A stretch of 64,000 nt of DNA from Chloroflexota bacterium (GTDB lineage Bacteria; Chloroflexota; Anaerolineae; Anaerolineales; Villigracilaceae): the NCBI GenBank assembly GCA_013112685.1, contig JABFGC010000001.1, forward strand, positions 930,001-994,000, in the 5' to 3' direction. The translations under genes were made by a program, and so were the position numbers. Shown in pieces: positions 26,652 through 35,057 of the stretch. Position 1 is the stretch's first letter. The number at the start of each line of letters is the position of its first letter. Below the pieces are notes generated by a model. It worked only from the letters and a program-made list of their open reading frames with translations, was not told the origin of the DNA and searched no databases.

Positions 26652-27350
26652 TTATAGTCTCTTTGTCTGGATTGAGAACCTTTCGCCTCTTCCATAACGG
26701 ACAGTTGCTCCGCTTCGGTAAAGCGTGACCTCCCCTCCGCCGTGGACTTCCCATTCGTTGTCCGCCCCGCCCAACATGCCCGTATATTCGTCAATGCCGA
26801 TGAGAGTGGCATCCGGGAGCAGTTGAGCCAAATGCTCCGCCCACGCCTTGCCGAAATTATTGTGATGCGGCAGGACGCAGGCATTGGGCACCAAATTCAA
26901 GCCGCGCAGCAATTTCTTTTCGTAGGGATCGTAGTAATGTTCGCACAACACCATCGCCCCGGCGCTGCTTCCGGCGATGACTGCGCCCGCGCGATAAGCA
27001 TCCAGTGCGGCTCGCCAGCACAAACTGCCCGCAAGCGTCTCGCCCAAATGATGGGGAAAACCTCCGAGCAAATAGATCAGTTTCGAGGTCCGAACCGAGG
27101 CGGCGAGCGCGGGATCGTTCGCGGATTTTGAATCAATCACATCCACCGTAAAGACGTTCCTTGCGCCGAGGCTTTGGAACCAGCGCACGCCGTTGTTCCC
27201 CGCGCGCTTGTGGTTGTTATCCGGCGCGGCGGCGGTGGGGATGATGCAGACCGGGGAGTCGAAACCGCCAGCCAGTTCGATGGCGCGCAAATCCGGCTCG
27301 GACATGCGCCCGCCAAACTCCGCGCCGCCTTCGAGCAAAAGATGCCCCAT
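26652..27350 (-). CDS. Peptidase S51-like (cyanophycinase/dipeptidase E fold)
   Basis: 232 residues. LLEGGAEF at the start, nucleophile elbow AGSSAGAMVL (Ser), LPHHNNF (His) and GGGEVTLYRSG at the end are typical of S51 class-I-amidotransferase-like serine peptidases. These cleave Asp-X dipeptides or cyanophycin-like polymers; the substrate is not evident. It overlaps no neighbour but sits four bases downstream of one STAS gene and 24 upstream of the other, all on the minus strand, so a common transcript is likely. Confidence 0.78.
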   Translation of the reverse strand: MGHLLLEGGAEFGGRMSEPDLRAIELAGGFDSPVCIIPTAAAPDNNHKRAGNNGVRWFQSLGARNVFTVDVIDSKSANDPALAASVRTSKLIYLLGGFPHHLGETLAGSLCWRAALDAYRAGAVIAGSSAGAMVLCEHYYDPYEKKLLRGLNLVPNACVLPHHNNFGKAWAEHLAQLLPDATLIGIDEYTGMLGGADNEWEVHGGGEVTLYRSGATVRYGRGERFSIQTKRL

Positions 27351-27354
27351 TGGA

Positions 27355-27747
27355 TCAGGCGAATGAAGCCAACGCTTCGGCAGCGGACGGGTAGATGTAG
27401 AGGCTTTGCAAAAAGCCCGCCATGCTCAGCACGTAATGCACCTGCGGAGAGGGCTGCGCCAGTTTGAAGTACGGCGATTTATAAACGTCATGCGGATGTT
27501 CCGCCCGCCAGCTTTGGATTTCGCTTTCGGGGGTGAAGATCTTGTAGATGGTATGCAGCGCCCGCAGACCCGCGCTGGTCACAACCTCCACTCCGCGCAG
27601 GTCAATCAATAAAAAGCGCGCGCCGGAATCATATTCCCGTTGCGCCGCATGGACCAAGTCGTCCTCCGTTTGCCGGTTCAAATTTCCCTCCAGTTGCAAT
27701 GTGACGACCCTGCCGCCGGTCTTTGTGATTTTCAGCAGATCGGTCAT
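27355..27747 (-). CDS. STAS-domain protein, paralogue of 26259
   Basis: 130 residues; the start MTDLLKITKTGG at 27747 is supported by GAGGAG. STAS core ARFLLIDLRGVEVVTSAGLRALHTIYKIF with the conserved TSAG site. A short insert (QSWRAEHPHDVYKSPYFKL) distinguishes it from the 26259 paralogue. Both end in a GFLQSL/Y segment with Ala/Ser-rich tails. It probably takes part in partner switching, partners unknown. Confidence 0.8.
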   Translation of the reverse strand: MTDLLKITKTGGRVVTLQLEGNLNRQTEDDLVHAAQREYDSGARFLLIDLRGVEVVTSAGLRALHTIYKIFTPESEIQSWRAEHPHDVYKSPYFKLAQPSPQVHYVLSMAGFLQSLYIYPSAAEALASFA

Positions 27748-27805
27748 ATCTCCTCTGGTTTGAATTCCGTGCAAAGGCTGGCGTCATTATACGCGAAAGC
27801 CCGCG

Positions 27806-30200
27806 TCACTCTCCGCGAGGTTCGGTTTCCTGCGCCTCGCCGCGTTCCACATTGACCTGCATTTCAACTCCGTCTGTGCTGACGTCAATCCAGCCGTTGC
27901 GGTCGGTGCGCAGGAGGGAGTAGCCGCTCAGCATGTCCAACACCTCCTGGTGCGGCAAACCGTTTGGGTCGCCCGCAGCAACACTCAACACCACTAACTG
28001 CGGGTTCAGATTCTCGACGATGTCCGGCGGGTTGCCCGGCGCATACCCCGATTCGGCGAGCAAAAGCACGTCCACTTTGCCGATGGAATTGCCGAACTCC
28101 AGCGACTCGAATGTGCCTTCGCCTACGCCGATGGGCAGAAGCGCGCGGAAACTTCCGTACTCGATGAGCAGCACGCTTCCACGCGGACCGGCAGCCTGCA
28201 CCTCGATAAACGCGCCATCCCCCAGCTCGAGCCGTTGACCGACCTCCGCCTGCGTGACCGGGATTTCATTCTGCGCGAAGTATTCATCCAAAAGGCGGGA
28301 GGAAAACGAGGCTTGCACGTTCCCGCTCCACAGGACGTTTTCGGGCGCGTACCGCTCCACGATGCGCGGCAGGGCGGCAAGTTGATTCTCCTGCGTGGAG
28401 GCAATGATGAGCCAATCCAGGTCGCGGGAGAAGAGGGGCAGACGCCTGCCGAGTTCATCCGAAAGGTCGGAGACGTTCGCCCCGCCGTTGACGAGGATCT
28501 TTGCGTCCCTCCGGCGTTTGGATGAGGACGGCGTCGGCGGAACCCGCTTCGAGGAAGACGACATGGAAGCGCCCATCGCCGGATTTTGCGGAAGCCGTCC
28601 AGAACAACACCATGCAGGCGAAGACGAGGGCGAAGGCGGCGGTCAATGCAACGGCGCGGATGGACGAAGCCGCAGACTTGAACCAGCCCTGGATGGCAGA
28701 CCAGTTCAACGTCACGGCAAGAAGCGCGGCATAGAAGGCAACCACCGCCCAGCCGGGCACGTCGCCCAGCACGATCACGCCGTTTGGCACGCGGTCGAAG
28801 AATTCCACTACGCGGATGGTATAACTTGCGAAACCCCACACGATCCATGCGAGCGTTTGTCCAAGCGGATAGACGAATAGGCTGACGAAGACCGCCAGTC
28901 CGCCGAGAACCATCACCACCGGCTGGACAGGCAGGATGAAGGGATTGGCGACAAACGAGATGAGGGAGATGCGGTTGAAATAATATGCCATGATTGGAAT
29001 GGTCATCACCTGCGCGGCGAGGGTGAGGATGATGTTTTCATTGACGATGCGGACGACAGCGCCGGTGTCCTCTCTGGTCAGTTTTGCAATGAGGCTGGCG
29101 GTGTAGTTGGAAAAAGGTTCGGCATAAAGGATCAAACCCAGGGTCGCCAAAAATGAAAGTTGAAAGCCCACGTCCCACAGCGTGAGCGGGTTGATGAGCG
29201 CCATGATGAGCGCGACGAATGCCAGCGTGTTCATGCCCGCGTTGCGTCTGCCGACCTGCCGCGCGAACAGCGAGACGTCGCCCATGAACGCGGCGCGCAC
29301 CACAGCCGGGTCGCCGCCGACCAGAAAGGCGTAGAGGAAAACAAAGACCACCGCTACGAACGCTCCCAGCCTTTCATCTCTCAGCAGAGACTTGAAGATC
29401 GAAAAGAACAAGCCCGCGATGATGGCGATGTTGAAACCCGAAATGGCAATGATGTGCGCCGTGCCGGTGTTCTTGAAGGCATCCTGCAGTTTTTTGGGCA
29501 AGCCCGTATCCACGCCGAAGAGGATGCCCGCAAAGAGCGAGGCTTCGGGGTCCGGGAAGAGGCGGTAAGTGTTTTCGAGAAGTCTTTCCTTGAGATAATA
29601 CACAGGAATGAACAGGGCGTTCCCGCCGCTGCCGGGCAGGCGTGTCGCTTCGGCATTGGACATGTAAGCGTAGACTCCCTGCCGCGCGAGATAATCGCGG
29701 TAGGAGAATTCCTCGTTCTCCGGCGGAGTCTTCAACAATCCGCGCACACGGATGCGTTCGCCGTATTCGTACATTTCGTTCGGCGGCACGCGCACCAGAA
29801 TCGCGCCTGAGACGGGCAGGTCGCCGTCGCCGGTATCCACCGCTTCCACGTTCAGTTTGAGATTGGTGTATTTATCGCGGTAGTCGGGCGGCTCGGCAAG
29901 AGACCCGGTGATCAGTAATTCGTACTCGCGGTCGTTGTAGAAGGCGATGTGGAAGGCATCTATGGTCGGCTGGCGGAATTGGTGGTAGGCGGAACCGAGG
30001 AAGAGGACGACAGGGAGGAGGATGATAAAAGGATAAGCGGCGAGTGACGAGTGGCGGGTAACGAATTGGGAATTGCGGAGAAAAAAGAAGAGGAGCAGGA
30101 AACCGAGCGCAATCAGCGCCCACGCCCAGGCGGGAAGGAAAACGAGGCTGGCAAGGACAATTCCCGCCAGGAAGGATAATGAAATCCACAACAAGGGCAT
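27806..30200 (-). CDS. comEC: ComEC/Rec2 DNA-uptake channel, one frameshift
   Basis: Large membrane protein: N-terminal helices and OB-like region (ILVRVPPNEMYEYGERIRVRGLL), Competence domain (GTAHIIAISGFNIAIIAGLFFS, PAVVRAAFMGDVSLFARQ, WDVGFQLSFLATLGL), and a C-terminal beta-lactamase-like domain. The latter starts as VVFLEAGSADAVLIQTPEGRK and, after removing one A near 28502, continues as ILVNGGANVSDLSDELGRRLPLF. The last part lacks some metal-binding His. Transports single-stranded DNA in natural transformation. No comEA is adjacent. Confidence 0.87.
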
Positions 30201-30230
30201 GAGGGAATTCTACTTTAGTTTGGAAGTACG

Positions 30231-30292
30231 GGCGACCCGTCGGGATTGGTCAGGCGCTTTACTTTCGCCGGGCGGGTCGCCCCGGCGGTTTG
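30231..30292. repeat. Inverted repeat of GGGCGACCC type
   Basis: ACGGGCGACCCGTCGGG pairs imperfectly with CGGGCGGGTCGCCCC. Related to the element at 15590-15651. It lies upstream of the HEAT-repeat gene. Confidence 0.55.
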
Positions 30293-30360
30293 TAGAAAAA
30301 TTTTTGCGTAAGGTGAGTTACGAAATTGAAAGCCTCGCAGCCTTTGTCCTGCATCGAGGT

Positions 30361-30396
30361 CATGGGATAATCCTCCCATCCAAGGATTATTCCATG
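30361..30396 (+). promoter_or_regulatory. Hairpin overlapping a start codon
   Basis: CATGGGATAATCC (30361-30373) and GGATTATTCCATG (30384-30396) pair with one mismatch; the right arm contains the ATG of the HEAT-repeat gene. In RNA it could mask the start. Confidence 0.4.
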
Positions 30397-31629
30397 GCAA
30401 AAACAACCGTCCCATTTGAAACGCTCGCCGCCGACCTGCACGGTTCGGACTGGACCAAACGCTGCGATGCGGCGCGCATGCTGGGTCAGAGCAGGGCCCC
30501 GCGCGCAGTGGATTTGCTCCTGCCCGATCTGAAAGACCCCGATTGGCGCGTACGGCGGAACGCGGTTCAGGCGCTGGGTGCGCTCAAATTCCCGCAAGCC
30601 CTTGCCCCATTGACAGAGGCTCTGCAAGACCGGGTCGCCACCGTCCGCGAACGCGCCGCCGTCGGTTTGGGACGGATCAAAGACCCCCGGTCCATCTCAG
30701 CCCTGCTCGAAGCCTTTCTTCGCAAAGACAAACTGCATGTGGGCAATGCGGCATATCAGGCGCTGCGCAAATTTGGGCGCAAGGCGGTTCCGCAAATCGT
30801 TGAAGCCTTCAGGCAAAATCCGAATCCCCACCTGGTGGATCTGCTCCTCGAATTCAAAGCCGAAGGGTTGGCGGACCTGCTCCTGCCGCACATCACCAGC
30901 CCGGATGTCATCCTGAAGAGTAAAGCCATTCAGGCATTGGGGGCATCGGGCGATGCGCGTGCGGCGGATGTTTTGCTCTCCCGCCTGCCTCAAAGCGACA
31001 TGATGACTCAGGGGATCATGATTCAATCGCTTGGGCAGCTACAGGCAGCGCAGGCGCTTCCCGTCCTGCTCGATATGCTTCAAGACGACGATTTATACGG
31101 TCAATACACCGTGTTGTACCGCGCCGTCACCGACGCCTTGCAAACCATGAGCGGCATCAAACCGCAGATCGAAGGCGCTTTCCCAACCGGCGGCTTCAGC
31201 CTGAACATGGGCGGCACGAACATCAGCCTTGCTGAAGGCATAAGCATCCTCAACAACAGGCAGGTGGCAGACCTCAACTCCATGCTGGCAAACATGGAAA
31301 CACAGGTGCGCGAGATGGGGGCGAAATTCAACCTCCCATCTGACTTCATCGAAAGACTCGCCGGTCAGACCTGGAGTTATGGAGCCATGTTTGCGGATGC
31401 GCGCGACGCAAAGACGGAACGGGTGAAAGTGTTGATTGACCTCCTCAAATCGGATTCCGCCCTGACGCGCATCGCCTCTTCCCTGACCCTGGTCTGGTAC
31501 ACCGACCCCGGGGCTTTGACTCCCCTGAAGCAAGCCGCGCGGGATCCCGATGCAAATGTGAGGCGCGCGGCGGAGTGGGCGCGCCAAGCCCTAAGCAAAA
31601 CGCTTGGCTATTTGAACGCCGGCGAATGA
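30394..31629 (+). CDS. HEAT-repeat protein
   Basis: 411 residues from the ATG at 30394. At least six HEAT/PBS-lyase-type repeats of about 30 residues, such as DWTKRCDAARMLGQSRAPRAVDLLLPDLKD, DWRVRRNAVQALGALKFPQALAPLTEAL and RVATVRERAAVGLGRIKDP. Residues ~250-330 are non-repetitive (GAFPTGGFSLNMGGTNISL), then repeats resume at the C terminus. Scaffold for protein binding; no enzymatic motif. The frame is open further upstream (from 30073), but codons before 30394 lie in repeat DNA and no better start was seen. Confidence 0.75.
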   Translation: MAKTTVPFETLAADLHGSDWTKRCDAARMLGQSRAPRAVDLLLPDLKDPDWRVRRNAVQALGALKFPQALAPLTEALQDRVATVRERAAVGLGRIKDPRSISALLEAFLRKDKLHVGNAAYQALRKFGRKAVPQIVEAFRQNPNPHLVDLLLEFKAEGLADLLLPHITSPDVILKSKAIQALGASGDARAADVLLSRLPQSDMMTQGIMIQSLGQLQAAQALPVLLDMLQDDDLYGQYTVLYRAVTDALQTMSGIKPQIEGAFPTGGFSLNMGGTNISLAEGISILNNRQVADLNSMLANMETQVREMGAKFNLPSDFIERLAGQTWSYGAMFADARDAKTERVKVLIDLLKSDSALTRIASSLTLVWYTDPGALTPLKQAARDPDANVRRAAEWARQALSKTLGYLNAGE

Positions 31630-31645
31630 TAATCAAGATACTCGG

Positions 31646-32601
31646 TTACTCAACCGAAAGCGCACAGCGGAACCCGTTGCGGGGGTCGGAGATGGCATGG
31701 GCGGAACTGCGGGCGGAACAACGGCTCCAAACCTGAATCTCCTCCGGCGTACCGGCGGGGTCGTGCCAGGGGCTGCCGCGCACGCAATGGTTCCAGGGAG
31801 GTTCCAGGTTCACCGGGTTGCGTGTGGGCAGGTTCAGAATAATCCCCCCAGTTGTACCAATCGAATACCCACTCCGAGGCATTGCCGACCAAATCCAAAA
31901 CGCCATACGGGCTGGCTCCTTCGGGATACGATCCCACCGGTCTCAGCCCCAAACCGTCGGCGGCGGGCGTGACCAGGATAAGCCCCGGGGCGTGCGCCCA
32001 AGCGGTAGGGGAGCCGGGTTGTCCCGTCGAGGGCGAAGCGCGGTTTGTCATCCCAACGTTGGCGTATTGCGGATTCCAATCATCCCCCCATGGATATTGA
32101 CGTCCGTCCGCGCCGCGGCAGGCTTTCTCCCATTCCGCTTCGGTCGGCAGACGTTTGCCTGCCCAGACACAATAGGCATTGGCATCCTCCCAGCTGATTC
32201 CCACCACCGGGTAATCCGCCTGCCCGCGTGGAAATGCGCCGCCCCGCCAATGGAACGGGACATCACGACCGGTTGCCGCCAGGAAGCGGCTGTATTGGAT
32301 GTTGGTGACTTCGTAACGGTCAATTTCGAAGGCATCCAGGTACACGGTTTGTTGCGGGACCTTCGTTGTAATTCCCCGAGTCGCTTCCGCGAATGAACTC
32401 TCCTGCCGGGATGAGCACCATGCTTTCATCCAACACGGCCGCCAACGCCGGGTCGTCGAGCGCGGCAAGCCTGCGAATCCGTTGGGTTTGCTCGTCGGGG
32501 AGCGCGCGCTTTGGCTGTCCCTCGTGCGTAAAAAGGACAACCGCGAAGATGAAGAGAAGCGCCAGCGCGGTCCATAAAGGCTTGGATTTCCATGTTTTCA
32601 T
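31646..32601 (-). CDS. SUMF1/FGE-fold protein, two frameshifts
   Basis: N-terminal anchor (LWTALALLFIFAVVLF), then DESMVLIPAGEFIRGSD, VYLDAFEIDRYEVTNIQYSRFL, WEDANAYCVWAGKRLPTEAEWEKA, VLDLVGNASEWVFDWYNWGDYS, PWNHCVRGSPWHDP and a final NGFRCALSVE: the formylglycine-generating-enzyme-like order. Frames join if one C is dropped near 32357 and one base near 31840. The Cys pair used by true FGEs in the xxGGSxxC...C segment is not visible, so it is probably an FGE-fold protein of another function, not the maturase of the sulfatase at 6391. AAGGTG precedes the ATG at 32601. Confidence 0.72.
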
Positions 32602-32804
32602 GCTCACCTTCCGCTCGGTGCAACCTCATTGTACAACCATCGAGCCGCCGGCGGGGAGTTCAGGAGTTCGGACAAAGAGTTCCCAGCCGCGGATCTCACG
32701 AATTCCCACGGAAGATCAAAGGGAAATCCGTGCAAATCTGCATCAGGATATAATGGCTTCGATTGAACGTCATATAACGTCAATTAAACGCGGGGAGAAT
32801 TTGC
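32602..32804. other. Intergenic region with ACGTCA-type repeats
   Basis: Mostly featureless until 32767-32790, where AACGTCATATAACGTCA and AATTAAACG precede the truncated winged-helix gene. They match the operator-like repeats at 41810 and 46455. Confidence 0.5.
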
Positions 32805-32996
32805 ATGATTGAAGTACTTCTCGGGTCAAAGAGCGCTGAACGAGTGTTGGTCTATATCTTTGCGCGTGGTGAAGGCTATGCGCGTGAAGTCGCCAGTTTT
32901 TATGGCACAGATTTGAAACCCATTCAAATGCAATTGGACAAGTTCGAGAAAGGCGGCGTTCTCGTCAGCCGCTCGACAAGGCTCTACGCGCCTTGA
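32805..32996 (+). pseudogene. Winged-helix regulator/antitoxin-like, truncated copy
   Basis: 63 residues (MIEVLLGSKSAERVLVYIFARGEGYAREVASFYGTDLKPIQMQLDKFEKGGVLVSRS) equal to the first half of the intact proteins at 41861 and 46512. It then departs (TRLYAP) and stops where they read IGRTRPYEFNPRYPFLNEL. GGGGAG precedes the ATG. The break point is immediately followed by a DUF559 remnant, so the 3' half and any partner gene were probably lost by recombination there. Confidence 0.7.
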
Positions 32997-33141
32997 TTTC
33001 CGCTACGCCAAAATCAAATTCTTTTCTCCCCAACACCGCGGACCGCCCTGCGTTCCCATCGCCTCATCATTCCAAAAGCGGACAATCCTCAGCCCCATCT
33101 CTCTCAACACCTTCTCCCGCCTTTCATCTTCCTCACCAACA

Positions 33142-33235
33142 GACCTGACAGGTTTCCACAGAACCTTGACCGTCCAGGTTCTTTGCCATACGGAGAAGTC
33201 CGGTTGGCTCGCGCCGCGATAAAACCTGTCAGGTC
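33142..33235. repeat. Insertion with 14-bp terminal inverted repeats
   Basis: Ends GACCTGACAGGTTT and AAACCTGTCAGGTC are exact complements, 94 bases overall, placed inside DUF559 remnant 1. MITE-like, non-coding. Confidence 0.6.
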
Positions 33236-33332
33236 TTACCCGTCCACTTCAATGACCAGCCCCGCCGAAGAGTAAGGATGAATGCTGAAGGATGAATAAT
33301 GTCGTGTTTGCAGGAAAATGCCCATCGCCGAG

Positions 33333-33413
33333 TCTCCCCTTGCGAAGCACCCTGTGGGCAAATCCGACAATTCAATTCTCATCCCAAATTTTCATTGTCG
33401 TATTTGGGGGAGA
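33333..33413. repeat. MITE-like palindrome, copy a
   Basis: Ends CTCCCC...CAAATCCGACAAT and ATTGTCGTATTTGGGGGAG, preceded by GGAAAATGCCCATCGC and followed by ATGTCCGAAGGACAGAGG. A 19-base insert beginning TTGCGAAGCACCC splits the left arm. Also found at 37341, 38533, 44902 and 45667. Confidence 0.7.
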
Positions 33414-33543
33414 TGTCCGAAGGACAGAGGGGGTAAAAATGGACTCCCGGTTTATTTGCCCGCCGCAGGTCCCCGAAGGGGCAATTCCTCCCACACGCTT
33501 CGCAGTTCTTCCCTGGCACCGCCCGCCAGAGCGGTGTTGTGCG

Positions 33544-33573
33544 TTGAAGTTATGTAGTCGCAAGTGCTATAAT
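33544..33573 (+). promoter_or_regulatory. Promoter, leaderless type
   Basis: -35 TTGAAG (33544-33549), 18-base spacer, extended -10 TGCTATAAT (box 33568-33573); ATG six bases after the box at 33580. Confidence 0.7.
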
Positions 33574-33579
33574 TGACCT

Positions 33580-33795
33580 ATGGAAACCAATCTTGATATC
33601 CGATTTTACCGTAATCGCTGGAAAGCCATTGCAGAATTTGAACTCGAAGAGTTGCGCCTACTTTCCATGGAAACGCGTCTGCAACAAATGAATACCATTT
33701 GGCGATTGGGATTAGGACTTGGTTTCTCGTTTGAACCTGATCCAAGCGAAATGGAAGTCTTTGCGCGTTGGGCAAAACTCAAAGAGGGGAAATGA
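33580..33795 (+). CDS. Small partner protein of DUF6036-like nucleotidyltransferase
   Basis: 71 residues, METNLDIRFYRNRWKAIAEFELEELRLLSMETRLQQMNTIWRLG and on to EMEVFARWAKLKEGK. Paralogous to the protein at 38775, each followed by a nucleotidyltransferase gene with ATGA overlap. The conserved two-gene arrangement suggests an antitoxin or specificity partner. Helical, no known domain recognised. Transcribed from an extended -10 promoter with no leader. Confidence 0.7.
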   Translation: METNLDIRFYRNRWKAIAEFELEELRLLSMETRLQQMNTIWRLGLGLGFSFEPDPSEMEVFARWAKLKEGK

Positions 33796-34364
33796 CAGTT
33801 CCAGAGCCGCTTGCTTCACTGATCGAGCCGTTGATCGCCCTACAACACCTGCTTGACCGATTTGATTCGCAGGGTGTTGTTATTGGCGGAGTCGCTACAG
33901 GCTTTTTGGGAAAACCGCGATTTACCGTCGACCTCGATGCGATGTTCCTTGCTTCAACCAAAGATATTGCCCGCATTTTGGAAATGGCAAAGGAAGATGG
34001 GATTGAACCGCGCACCGAAAAAATGATGGAATTCGCCCAAAAGAGCCGCGTGTTACTCCTGCGGCACACTGCCAGCCGCGCAAACATCGATATATCCCTC
34101 GGCATCCTGCCGTTTGAAGAGGAAGTGGTGGCGCGCAGTATCGTTCATCATGCAGGCGCGATTTCGGTGCGATTGCCGACTCCTGAAGACTAGATCATCA
34201 TGAAAGCCGTTGCGCACCGTCCAAAAGATTTGCTCGATATTCAAGCCGTTGTAGAAAACCATCCTGATTTGGATGTGGCTCGTATCAAGAATTGGGTCAA
34301 GCAATTTGCGGACGTTCTGGAAATGCCGTCTTTGTGGGATGATATTGAAGGCATTCTCAAGTAG
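33792..34364 (+). pseudogene. DUF6036/AbiEii-like nucleotidyltransferase with in-frame TAG
   Basis: MTVPEPLASLIEPLIALQHLLDRFDSQGVVIGGVATGFLGKPRFTVDLDAMFL carries the GG...D-x-D nucleotidyltransferase motif. A TAG at 34191-34193 replaces the Leu codon of the paralogue at 38987 (SVRLPTPEDLIIMKAVAHRP). The same frame then continues through VKQFADVLEMPSLWDDIEGILK to 34364. Intact length would be 190 residues. It overlaps the partner gene by ATGA. Either inactivated or one base wrong. Confidence 0.75.
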
Positions 34365-34380
34365 ATTTACTGTTACGAAA

Positions 34381-34612
34381 TTAGTTCTCTAATCCTCCCC
34401 ACCACCTCATCATTCCCAAAGCGGACAATCCTCAGCCCCAACTCACGCAACACCTTCTCCCGCCGTTCATCTTCCTCTTTCTGCAAGTCGTGGACATCGC
34501 CATCCACTTCAATGACCAGCCCCGCCTTGTGACGGTAGAAATCGACGATGAATCCCTGAATAACCTGCTGCCTCCAAAAATGGACTCCCAGTTTATTCGC
34601 CCGTAGTTTCTG
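34381..34612 (-). pseudogene. DUF559 gene remnant 2
   Basis: C-terminal ~75 residues in frame (KLRANKLGVHFWRQQVIQGFIVDFYRHKAGLVIEVDGDVHDLQ... to GRIRELIS). The first ~35 residues are missing. The open frame reaches 34645 only because it reads through a terminator hairpin, so the apparent start there is not real. Confidence 0.75.
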
Positions 34613-34619
34613 AAAACAA

Positions 34620-34650
34620 AACTCCGAGATTTCCTCGGAGTTCATTTTTA
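34620..34650 (-). terminator. Hairpin downstream of the DUF2283 gene
   Basis: AACTCCGAG (34620-34628) pairs with CTCGGAGTT (34634-34642), loop ATTTC. It lies just after the final stop of the DUF2283 frame. Confidence 0.55.
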
Positions 34651-34701
34651 TCCTGCCACAGGCGCAACTTGATACTCAATCTTACTTGGCACACTCACCC
34701 G

Positions 34702-34854
34702 CTACGAAGTATCGAGTATTTCCAATGAAACAAGATTTCCGCTTTTGTCATAATCTAAAATCACACCTAGCTTATCCTCGTCGCTCTCGGCGACGGGAGT
34801 ATCAGCGAAGATGATAGTCAGAGTGTCAGCGGCTTGGTCGTAAGTGATTTTCAT
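34702..34854 (-). CDS. DUF2283 small protein, ended by an in-frame TAG
   Basis: [30 protein letters not shown] followed by [20 protein letters not shown] is a typical DUF2283 protein (50 residues here). A TAG at 34702-34704 follows ILDTS where relatives usually have Lys/Arg; the same frame continues RVSVPSKIEYQVAPVAG to a TAA at 34648. The native protein was probably about 68 residues. DUF2283 genes often accompany small toxin-like genes. Function unknown. Confidence 0.7.
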   Translation of the reverse strand: MKITYDQAADTLTIIFADTPVAESDEDKLGVILDYDKSGNLVSLEILDTS

Positions 34855-34866
34855 GAGAGAGATTCT

Positions 34867-35040
34867 ACCAGTTCTTTTATCTTCCCCACCACCGCGGACA
34901 GACTCCCCACCACCTCATCATTCCCAAAGCGGACCACCCTCAGCCCCAGCGCGGACAATACCTTCTCGCGCCGTTCATCTTCCTTTTTTTGCAAATCGTG
35001 GATATCCCTAACCACTTTAATAGCCAGCAAGGCTTTGCGC
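34867..35040 (-). pseudogene. DUF559 gene remnant 3
   Basis: C-terminal half only (from the region coding for IKEL back to EVDGDIHDLQ, degenerate), ending at the 3' end of the AbiEii gene. Confidence 0.7.
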
Positions 35041-35057
35041 CACGAAAAGAACTTGCG

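Larger units (their letters stand above)
33018..33515 (-). pseudogene. DUF559 gene remnant 1, with two insertions
   Basis: Minus-strand pieces match the intact DUF559 gene at 40420: C-terminal part (33018-33133), the EVDG region (33241-33262) and N-proximal part (~33436-33515). A 100-base segment with ends GACCTGACAGGTTT/AAACCTGTCAGGTC (33142-33235) and a MITE-like palindrome interrupt it. No gene of its own; it fills the stretch before 33580. Confidence 0.7.

Noticed and set aside
34613..34645. N-terminal MNSEEISEF of DUF559 remnant 2
   Set aside because: These codons come from the terminator hairpin at 34620, not from the DUF559 gene.
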